Source: DASZRZ01 sp963732925 (GTDB lineage: Bacteria > Acidobacteriota > Terriglobia > Terriglobales > Acidobacteriaceae). Taken from it: a stretch of DNA of 64,000 bases. The position numbers and the translations under genes were made by a program. Positions 56,967 through 64,000 of the stretch are shown here, piece by piece; the stretch's first letter is position 1, and every line of letters begins with the position of its first letter. Below the pieces are notes generated by a model, which saw nothing but the letters and a program-made list of their open reading frames with translations, was not told where the DNA came from and searched no databases. The stretch covers positions 62,001 to 126,000 of the forward strand of contig CAVTBJ010000010.1 of NCBI GenBank assembly GCA_963732925.1. The letters are read 5' to 3'.

Positions 56967-59078
56967 ATGCAGCAGGTGAAAATGCGCGGGCCCGCCATTT
57001 GGGCCACAGTCCTTGTTTCCGTTGCTTCGGTTGTTTTCGTGGCCGTTCTGTTCGCAGGGAATGCCATGGCCCAGGATTTCGACCAGCGGGCGCGGGCGAT
57101 TGTGAAGCAGATGACCCTGGACGAGAAAGTCCAGGAACTGCACGGCATTCGGGACGACGATCACTATCGCTATGTTCCGGGCATAGCGCGGCTGGGGATT
57201 CCTGCCTTTCGGATTACCAATGGTCCAGCGGGCGCTGGTCCGGGCGACGTGACCCAGAGCCACCCACAGGACCCGGCGACGGCGCTTCCCTCTCCCATTT
57301 CTCTGGCCGCTACCTGGGACGTGAACCTGGCAAGGCAGTACGGCAGCATCGCAGGCGAGGAATCGAAGGACATCGGGAACGCGCTGGTGGAGGCTCCCGA
57401 CATCAACATTGCGCGCCTGCCGCAGAACGGGCGGACCTTCGAGGGTTATGGCGAAGACCCGTTTCTGGCCGGGCAAATGTCGGCGAGCAACATTGAGGGC
57501 ATCCAGAGCCAGGGAGTGATTGCCAACGTGAAGCACTATGTCGCGAATAACCAGGAGACGGACCGATTCACCGTCAACGAAGAGATTGGCGAGCGCACGC
57601 TGCGCGAGATTTATCTGCCGGCTTTCCGGGCGTCCATCGTGCAGGGGCACAGCGCCTCGCTGATGTGCGCCTACCCGCGTGTAAACGGGACGTTCAACTG
57701 CGAGAATGCTCCGCTACTGGACATCGTAACGAAGGAGTGGCATTTCGAGGGGTTCATTACCTCCGACTTTCGAGCTGTGCACAGCACGGTTCCCTCGGCC
57801 ATGGGCGGACTCGACCTGGAGATGCCGACGGGGCAATACTTTGGGGACGCGCTGAAGGCTGCGGTGGAGTCGGGCCAGGTTCCGGTTTCGGTGATTGACG
57901 AGAAGCTGGTGCGACGCTTCCGGACCATGATGCGCTTTGGAGTGTTCGACCATCCGCCGGTACCCAAGCCCATTCCAGCCAGGGAAAACGGAGCGAAATC
58001 GCGCGCCATGGCAGAACAGGGCATGGTGCTGCTGAAGAACGAGGGAGGACTGCTGCCACTGGGCAAGGTGAAGACCATTGCGGTGATCGGTCCGGGCGCA
58101 GCGGCGGCGGTCACCGGCGGGGGCGGAAGCTCGCATGTAGTTCCGCTGTACACGGTGGATCCGGTGGCGGGAATTCAAAAGCGCGCGGGTTCGGCGGTGC
58201 AAGTGACTTCTTCCGATGGCAGCGATATGGAGAAAGCGGCGGCCCTGGCGCAGGGCGCGGATGTGGCCATCGTGATGGTCAGCAAGGTCGACCGTGAAGG
58301 CCGCGACCAGACCCTGAACCTGGAAGCAAACCAGGATGAACTGATTGCAAAGGTCGCGGCGGCGAATCCACGGACGATTGTCGTGCTGAAGACGGGTTCG
58401 GCCGTACTGATGCCGTGGATCGAGAAGGTCCCGGCCATTCTGGAGGCATGGTATCCGGGAGAAGAAGACGGCAACGCGGTGGCCGACGTGCTTTTTGGAA
58501 CGGTAAATCCCTCGGGAAAATTGCCGCTGACATTTCCCCGCCGCGTGCAGGACGAGCCGACGAACACCCCGGCACAATATCCGGGAGTGGACGGGGTGGC
58601 GCATTATTCGGAAGGCGTGTTCGTGGGCTACCGGCATTATGACGAGAAGAACATTGAACCGCTGTTTGCCTTCGGGCACGGGTTGTCGTACACGACCTTT
58701 GCCTACTCGAATTTGAAGGTGGCTGCCCAGCCCGGCAACCCAGGCCACTGGTCGGTGGATTTCGATCTCCGTAACTCCGGACACGTGGCCGGCGCCGAGG
58801 TGGCGCAACTGTATGTGGGGCTTCCCTCGACGACCGGAGCGCCTCAGCCGCCGAAGCAGCTGAAAGGGTTTGAGAAAGTCTCACTGGCGCCGGGCAGGAC
58901 CAAGCACGTGCACCTGATGCTGGACACTCCGGCACTTTCCTACTGGGACGTGCAGCAGCACCGCTGGAACCTGGCTCCTGGGACGTACAAAGTGATGGTG
59001 GGGTCCTCGTCGCGGGACATCCGGCTTCATGGCCAATTTCAGGCCGGAGGGGCATCGTCGCCAGGCGCGGAGCAATAA
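56967..59078 (+). CDS. Exported glycoside hydrolase family 3 (beta-glucosidase-like)
   Basis: The 703-residue protein has a signal (VLVSVASVVFVAVLFAGNAM). The GH3 N-terminal barrel follows (ARAIVKQMTLDEKVQELHGI; substrate-binding NVKHYVANNQETDR; nucleophile Asp267 in GFITSDFRAVHST), then the alpha/beta sandwich (MVLLKNEGGLLPL, VLKTGSAVLMPWIEKVPAIL) and the C-terminal Fn3-like domain (SYTTFAYSNLKV, then AGAEVAQLYVGLP). Catalysis is retaining; specificity (glucose, xylose or other) is not certain. It opens the polysaccharide locus, and the alginate-lyase-family gene starts 37 bases after its stop. Confidence 0.93.
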   Translation: MQQVKMRGPAIWATVLVSVASVVFVAVLFAGNAMAQDFDQRARAIVKQMTLDEKVQELHGIRDDDHYRYVPGIARLGIPAFRITNGPAGAGPGDVTQSHPQDPATALPSPISLAATWDVNLARQYGSIAGEESKDIGNALVEAPDINIARLPQNGRTFEGYGEDPFLAGQMSASNIEGIQSQGVIANVKHYVANNQETDRFTVNEEIGERTLREIYLPAFRASIVQGHSASLMCAYPRVNGTFNCENAPLLDIVTKEWHFEGFITSDFRAVHSTVPSAMGGLDLEMPTGQYFGDALKAAVESGQVPVSVIDEKLVRRFRTMMRFGVFDHPPVPKPIPARENGAKSRAMAEQGMVLLKNEGGLLPLGKVKTIAVIGPGAAAAVTGGGGSSHVVPLYTVDPVAGIQKRAGSAVQVTSSDGSDMEKAAALAQGADVAIVMVSKVDREGRDQTLNLEANQDELIAKVAAANPRTIVVLKTGSAVLMPWIEKVPAILEAWYPGEEDGNAVADVLFGTVNPSGKLPLTFPRRVQDEPTNTPAQYPGVDGVAHYSEGVFVGYRHYDEKNIEPLFAFGHGLSYTTFAYSNLKVAAQPGNPGHWSVDFDLRNSGHVAGAEVAQLYVGLPSTTGAPQPPKQLKGFEKVSLAPGRTKHVHLMLDTPALSYWDVQQHRWNLAPGTYKVMVGSSSRDIRLHGQFQAGGASSPGAEQ

Positions 59079-59115
59079 TGAGACTTCCTACAAAAGCGGC
59101 TTTTGCGAGGAGCGC

Positions 59116-60318
59116 GTGAGCCTGTTTTCCCGAAGAGAATTTTGCGCGGCCTTGTTTGCCGCGACCGCAGCCGGGCGAGCTTTTGCTTCGCCGGCCGACG
59201 AGTCGGTTGCTGTTCCGGACATCGCGACCATTGACCGGCATCGGATCTTGACGGCCGCGAACCGCTACCTGAAAGAAGAACCGATCACCGTCACGGCGTA
59301 CTCAAGCCCGCGCAGCGCCGGAGGCAAGCACGATTACTTCTCCGAGGGAGACTACTGGTGGCCGGACCCGAAGAATCCGGGCGGGCCGTACATTCAGCGC
59401 GACGGCATGTCGAATCCCGGCAATTTCAATCAGCACCGTCACGCGCTCATCCGCTTAAGCCTGCAGGCACCTGCGCTGGCAGCGGCATGGATGGTCACCC
59501 ATGAGGGGAAATATGCGGAACATGCGGCGAAGCACCTGCGGGCGTGGTTTCTCGATCCCAAGACGCTGATGAATCCCAACCTGCAATATGCGCAGGCAAT
59601 TCACGGCATCACTACGGGACGAGGGATCGGCATTATCGATACGCTGCACCTGGTGGAGGTGGCGCGCGCCGTGCCGGTGATTGCCGAGGGCAAAGGATTG
59701 TCCGCCGCGGAAGCGAAAGGGGTGAAGCAGTGGTTCAGCCAATACCTCAAGTGGATGACGACCTCCAAGAACGGCATGCAGGAGCGGGACGCCAGGAACA
59801 ATCACGGCACCTGCTGGGCGGTGCAGGCGTCGGAATTTGCGACGCTGACGGGCAACGAAGAGGTCCGGGAAGACTGCAGGACACGATTCAAGCAGATGCA
59901 GTTGCCGCACCAGGTGGCGGCGAACGGCAGCTTTCCCGAGGAACTGCGGCGCACGAAACCTTACGGCTATTGCCTGTTTAACCTCGATGCCATGGGGACT
60001 CTATGCCAGATCCTGAGCACGCCCGAGGACAATCTGTTCGCCTACCAACTGCCGGACGGACGCAGCTTTGCCAAGGCGATGGCGTTCCTGTACCCGTTTA
60101 TCGCGGACAAGGGGGAGTGGCCCTACAAACACGACGTGGAATATTGGAATGACTGGCCGGTGCGCCAGCCCAGTCTGCTGTTCGCGGGAGTGGCGCTGGA
60201 GCAGCCGAAATACATTCAGCTGTGGAAGCAACTGGATCCTGATCCAACGGTTGAAGAAATTATCCGCAACTATCCGATTCGGCAGCCTATTTTATGGCTG
60301 CCGAGCCGGCATTCCTAG
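59116..60318 (+). CDS. Alginate-lyase-family protein (PF05426-type) with Tat-like signal
   Basis: From the GTG at 59116, preceded by GAGGAGC, the 400-residue protein has a twin-arginine signal (LFSRREFCAALFAATAAGRA). The alginate-lyase alpha-barrel landmarks follow: YFSEGDYWWPDPKNPGGPYI, LRAWFLDPKTLMNPNLQYAQ, a GITTGRGIGIIDTLHLVEV segment and ARNNHGTCWAVQ, where Asn-His is the usual catalytic region. It probably depolymerises a uronate-containing polymer by beta-elimination or is a related lyase. It overlaps the 3' end of the convergent paralogue by 27 bases. Confidence 0.85.
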   Translation: MSLFSRREFCAALFAATAAGRAFASPADESVAVPDIATIDRHRILTAANRYLKEEPITVTAYSSPRSAGGKHDYFSEGDYWWPDPKNPGGPYIQRDGMSNPGNFNQHRHALIRLSLQAPALAAAWMVTHEGKYAEHAAKHLRAWFLDPKTLMNPNLQYAQAIHGITTGRGIGIIDTLHLVEVARAVPVIAEGKGLSAAEAKGVKQWFSQYLKWMTTSKNGMQERDARNNHGTCWAVQASEFATLTGNEEVREDCRTRFKQMQLPHQVAANGSFPEELRRTKPYGYCLFNLDAMGTLCQILSTPEDNLFAYQLPDGRSFAKAMAFLYPFIADKGEWPYKHDVEYWNDWPVRQPSLLFAGVALEQPKYIQLWKQLDPDPTVEEIIRNYPIRQPILWLPSRHS

Positions 60319-61542
60319 CCGGCTGGCGAGGGCGGCGCGGAGAAGCGCCTGGCCGATGCTCTCCGGGTCGCTCTTGAGATGGTCCGCCGCCCGCGCATAC
60401 TTTGGGTCACCGAGCGCCTTAGCGGCGCGAAGCAACGGGAGCAACAGCTCTTCTCCGTGAAAGCCCAGGATCTTCTGGTAGGGCCAACCCTTTTTCCCGC
60501 TGGCATATGGAATTAGAAAGTCGAGCGCGGCCTGGATGCTGCGGCCGTCCGCGGTGCGGTAGTGCCACAGGTCGACTCCGGCGGATTCGCCGAGGGTGGC
60601 CAGCAGGCTGTAGGCGGCTACATTGAAGGCGCTATAGCCGAACGACTTGGTGCGCGCGAGTTCCAGGGGTTGGCGGCCATCCGTTTCCACCTGGCGCGCA
60701 ATGCGCTTCTGTTTTGCCTGCTCGATGATGCTGCGGGCAAGATCTCGCTTACCGACGAAGAGCGCAAAATCCGCTACCTGCACATCGTAGTAGGTGCCGT
60801 GATTATTCTTGGCGGCAGACTCGACCTTGCCGTGATCGCTGGTCTGCAGCCAAGCCAGAAAGTTGTCGAACCAGGCTTTGACGGCTTCCTGGTCAGAGGC
60901 GCTCCAGTCCGGCGAGCCCTGGAGCAATCCCACGGCATCCACCGCCGAGGTCAACAGCCGGCTCTCAATAATTCCGATACCCCGTCCGGTGGTAATGCCT
61001 GGAATTCCCTGCGCATACTCGAAATTCGGGTTCATCCGGGTTGCGGGATCGATAAACCACGCGCGCAGCAGCAGAGCCGCGCGTTGGGAGTATTGGCGGT
61101 CCCCGGTGAGATAGTAGGCGAGGGCGAGCGTGCGGGAATCGCCGGCCATGCTGCCCATCAGCTTCTCGTCGGGTAACTTGTCGAGTTCGGGATTGCGTTC
61201 CCCGTCGCGGCGAATGTAGGGGAGGCCGGCGGGCTTGTTCGGGTTCGGCCACCAGTAGGGTCCCTGAGTCATGTAGTCATGGCGATCCCCGCTGGGAGGA
61301 ACGATCTTGCTCTGCATCACCGAGAAAGGCCCCTCGGGCAAAGCACGGCCGGCGGCGCGCCGAACGGCCTGCAGAATGGCATTCTGCGGGTTGGCGGAGG
61401 CCAGCCTCTTCTCCTGCCGCAGGACATGGGCGTCCAAAAGAAAGACGCGCGGGAGGGCGGACGGATGGTCTACCGCCGCAGCGGGAATTGCGCAGCATGC
61501 AGAAAGAGCGACAGCTAGAATTCCATACCTGAAGCGTCTCAC
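60292..61542 (-). CDS. Alginate-lyase-family protein (PF05426-type), Sec-exported paralogue
   Basis: The 416-residue protein has a Sec signal (GILAVALSACCAIPAAA) and the same landmarks as its convergent neighbour: YMTQGPYWWPNPNKPAGLPY, LRAWFIDPATRMNPNFEYAQ, GITTGRGIGIIESRLL and AAKNNHGTYYDVQ. The N-terminal ALPRVFLLDAHVLRQEKRL is typical of the family. The two paralogues may share the polymer substrate but act from different export routes. Its gene lies 4 bases from the DUF4861-GH88 gene on the same strand, so they form an operon. Confidence 0.88.
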   Translation of the reverse strand: MRRFRYGILAVALSACCAIPAAAVDHPSALPRVFLLDAHVLRQEKRLASANPQNAILQAVRRAAGRALPEGPFSVMQSKIVPPSGDRHDYMTQGPYWWPNPNKPAGLPYIRRDGERNPELDKLPDEKLMGSMAGDSRTLALAYYLTGDRQYSQRAALLLRAWFIDPATRMNPNFEYAQGIPGITTGRGIGIIESRLLTSAVDAVGLLQGSPDWSASDQEAVKAWFDNFLAWLQTSDHGKVESAAKNNHGTYYDVQVADFALFVGKRDLARSIIEQAKQKRIARQVETDGRQPLELARTKSFGYSAFNVAAYSLLATLGESAGVDLWHYRTADGRSIQAALDFLIPYASGKKGWPYQKILGFHGEELLLPLLRAAKALGDPKYARAADHLKSDPESIGQALLRAALASRLGMPARQP

Positions 61543-61546
61543 CTGA

Positions 61547-64000
61547 CTATTCCTTGGGCTGCAATTGAAGGAGCGTGTCCAGCAGGAAGTATTGGCCGTA
61601 GATCAGGCCTCCGTCATCGGGACGGGTAGAGCAGCCGTGGCGGAGCAGGCCCGGAGGCGTGGTGTCCCCGGCAAAGGACGGAGTGAGGTAGCGGTCGATC
61701 AACGACTGGGTGATATGGCGGCTGGCCTCGCGGTAGGCATCAGCCTGAGATTTATCGGGCGTGGCATCGGCAAGGGTGAGCAGGCCGTCGGCGGTAATGG
61801 CGGCAGCCGAGGAGTCGCGGTTGCGGTAAAGAACGCCCTCGTCGTTGAAGTCGTACCAGGGAACGCCATCCTCGGGCAGTTCGCCGAGGATATAACCGGC
61901 AATCTTCTGCGCGGTGTCCAGCATGCGCTGATCGTGGGTCTCGCGATAGGCGGTGGCAAAGCCGTAGAGTGCCCAGGCTTCTCCCCGCGACCAGGTGGTG
62001 TTCCAGGCCAGACCCTGGTGGGTATGAGAGAACACCCGCTGGCCGGGCGCGGCGTGGTTCGGCAAAACCAGAGTCTCATCGCCGCCGCCGTGCAAGTGGA
62101 ACTCCTGCCGGTTGTCGCCGGGATTGTAGTGCACGGACTGCACGGTAGAGCCGTCGGGACGCACGAACCATTCGGCGGTGCGCACAGCGTGCTTCAGGCC
62201 GATCTCCCGCCATTTGGGATCACCGGTTTCATCGCTGGCCCAAAAAAGAGTTTGCAGGTTCATCATGGTGTCGATGATGGTGTCGTCGCCGTTCGGTCCC
62301 CAGGCGGGGATGAGCTGGGTTGCCGGGTTGTAAAGGTCGGAGAGGCGCTGGGCGGCGCGCAGACCGCTCTGGCGCAGTTTGGCGTCGTGCGTGAGCTGGT
62401 AACCGGCGATGGAAGAATAGAAGTACAGAAAGCCGGTGTCGTGGTTCTGCTCGCCTTCCTTGCCGGTCAGGCGGGAGGTCCACAACTCAGCCCAGCGGCG
62501 GTACTTCTCGTCGTGGGTGCGCTGGTAGAGCTTCCAGAGCTCACCGGTCCAGAAACTCCCGGTCCAGAAAAAGCCTTTCTGCTGTTTCCACTCGCCGGTT
62601 TTGTTATCGGCTTCGGTGAAGAATCCCGCGCCAGTGTGGGCGTTCAAGGAGGCGGGAGCAGCCGCGCTCACCACCGGCGCCCACTTTTGCGCGGTGCGGT
62701 CTACCTCGGCCCGAAGCAGATCAATGGCCTGCTGGTAACTGCGCTGGCCCGCGGGATGGAGCGTATCCGGAGGCGCGGACTGGGTTTGGGGCGCGGAGGA
62801 GAGGAAGCGCACAGTTGCCGGATGCTGCATGCGCGAGGCCTGCTGGCGCACGGCGTCGAGGAAGCGGTCCTGGGTGGTGATGGCCTGGCCGTTAGCAAGG
62901 AAGTTGACGTAAGAACGGCGCTCGTTGGCGGTTCCGACGGGGACGGGGTCGTTGCTGGCCTCCTGGTCCCAGGCGGCCATGGTGTACCAGGAGGCGCTCT
63001 GATTCTTCAAGGGGAAGGTGAGCAGGTAGTCCTTGCTGTCCTGCTGGGCGGAAGCGGCGGACCCCGGCGCCATGATGACGGCCAATCCCAGATTCGTCCC
63101 TTTCAGGATGGGCGAGGCGGCCTGGTTCGCGGGTTGAACCACCTGCTGGCCCCACATTGCGACCCAGGGCTCGGCGTCACCGGAAGCGGAGCGCAGATCC
63201 GGGATGTTCTGCTGCCGGGTGAGGCCGGTGGCGAAGACGAAGTCGCCGGCGTCGGCCGAGGTGATGGTCTGAGTGAAGCCGCGTTCCCCCGCCCACATGA
63301 CAATGCGGGATCGGACGCTGAGGGTCTTTCCGGCGACCGTCCAGCGGTTGTAGTCCAATTCGACAATGGCGCGCACCGGGCCGGTGGAGATGATGCGCCA
63401 CTGGCGATCGGCGACATCCGCGACTTTGGCAGCGGCGCCATCGACCCATCCGGCAACCGCGCCGGCGCCGATGGCGTCGGCAACCAGATAGATGTCGCGG
63501 CCGTCCGGCGAGGCATTGTGGTAGACGTATCCGGGAGTCTGGAAACGGTCCAGCAGCAGCATGGGACGGGTTTTGCCATAGATATCGATAGCGTTACGCT
63601 TATCGAAGTAGAGGCGGAAGGCGATGCGATCCGACTCCCAGCCCATGCCGTCAATTTTCAGATTAAAAGCGCATTGGTACGCGGGGCATAGTCGCCGCGC
63701 AAGCGGAAAATGCGGTCCGGAGGACCGTAGGTGATGGTGACCACGCGCGTCTGATGAGGCTTGAGGTCGAGCTGAAAGGCCAGCTCATCGGGTTTATGGT
63801 CGCCGTCGAGATCGTCGACCTGAGAAGGCAATTCGTCGGCCTGCAGAACCGCCGCGTCTTCTGCCACGGTGGCCGCATCGGTGGCGGTAACGATCTGCGA
63901 GCCGGCATAGAAATCGGGAGCGACTTTCAGAAGATCCGCGATGGAAAGAGTGATGCCGGCGGCGGGACGATCTTGGCCGGTGGGATTGGTGACGGCGATC
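61547..64000 (-). CDS. DUF4861-GH88 fusion (unsaturated uronyl hydrolase-like), 5' end cut by window; one frameshift
   Basis: The reading frame runs from the window edge at 64000 (IAVTNPTGQDRPAAGITLSI) through the DUF4861 N-terminal part (GDYAPRTNAL). It then shifts at an A4/T4 tract (63665-63668) into NLKIDGMGWESDRIAFRLYF and the rest of DUF4861. From about 62800 the chain becomes a GH88 alpha-barrel: FFWTGSFWTGELWKLYQRT, GFLYFYSSIAGYQLT, WNTTWSRGEAWALYGFATAY and VPWYDFNDEG with the catalytic acidic residue region, then RDSSAAAI. GH88/105 enzymes remove unsaturated uronic acids made by lyases, fitting the adjacent lyase genes. The indel may be a sequence error. Confidence 0.82.

Noticed and set aside
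61565..63691. 708-residue plus-strand ORF
   Set aside because: It is the antisense shadow of the DUF4861-GH88 gene, whose motifs are clear on the reverse strand.

Overview
The window is a GC-rich bacterial chromosome segment. Gene content, the style of the carbohydrate-active enzymes and the abundant short-loop palindromic intergenic repeats suggest a member of the Acidobacteriota, probably class Terriglobia (Koribacter-like). That is an inference from gene families and repeat style, not a phylogenetic test. No rRNA, tRNA, prophage, transposase or CRISPR array was found.

Layout. 0-3 kb: the 3' end of ileS, then lspA, a small alpha-beta-barrel-like protein, a secreted protein and a 143-bp tandem repeat. 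3.2-10.2 kb: a lytic transglycosylase, a GAF-like protein, an ECF sigma/zinc anti-sigma pair and a run of small envelope or stress proteins (DUF3761, GlsB/YeaQ, secreted HhH, YidB). 11.8-18.9 kb: aroB, nadB, a TerC-family protein, a YHYH protein, a small Cys2His2 protein and guaA. 19-21.6 kb: a frameshifted membrane-protein gene, an RsbW-like kinase/STAS pair and a secreted OB-fold protein. 21.6-22.3 kb: a 39-40 bp repeat array. 22.3-25.5 kb: an HpnB-like glycosyltransferase, a UMF1-type MFS transporter and queF. 25.8-32 kb: an export and hopanoid block (HlyD-type adaptor, TPR protein, TolC, HpnJ radical SAM enzyme, two half-size DMT transporters). 32.1-34.8 kb: a compact reverse-strand operon of a glycosyltransferase, two PTPS paralogues and folE. 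35-39 kb: a copper locus (TlpA-like, SHOCT, YHS/P1B ATPase, CsoR with a clear operator). 39.3-46.6 kb: thpR, plsY-gpsA, a CYTH enzyme, a zinc-ribbon protein, an RsbRD_N protein and secA. 46.8-51.8 kb: a D-2-hydroxyacid dehydrogenase, two tiny membrane proteins, a GAF-AMIN-amidase fusion and a dienelactone hydrolase. 52-64 kb: a DUF1080/FG-GAP protein, 190-bp tandem repeats, a carboxypeptidase-regulatory/b561-like protein with YceI, then a polysaccharide-degradation locus (GH3, two alginate-lyase-family enzymes, DUF4861-GH88) that runs off the window.

Two themes cut across the window. First, one family of tight-loop hairpin modules (cores like GGCCTGAAAGGCC, GCGGCTAAAGCCGC and GCTGAAGC) recurs in many intergenic gaps and has been amplified into three different tandem arrays. 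Second, single-base indels interrupt secA, gpsA, a membrane gene and the DUF4861 gene, and are dense in the TlpA-copper ATPase stretch. Because essential genes are hit and the protein sequence stays conserved on both sides, most are probably sequence errors rather than true pseudogenes. The insertions fall repeatedly at GCG trinucleotides.
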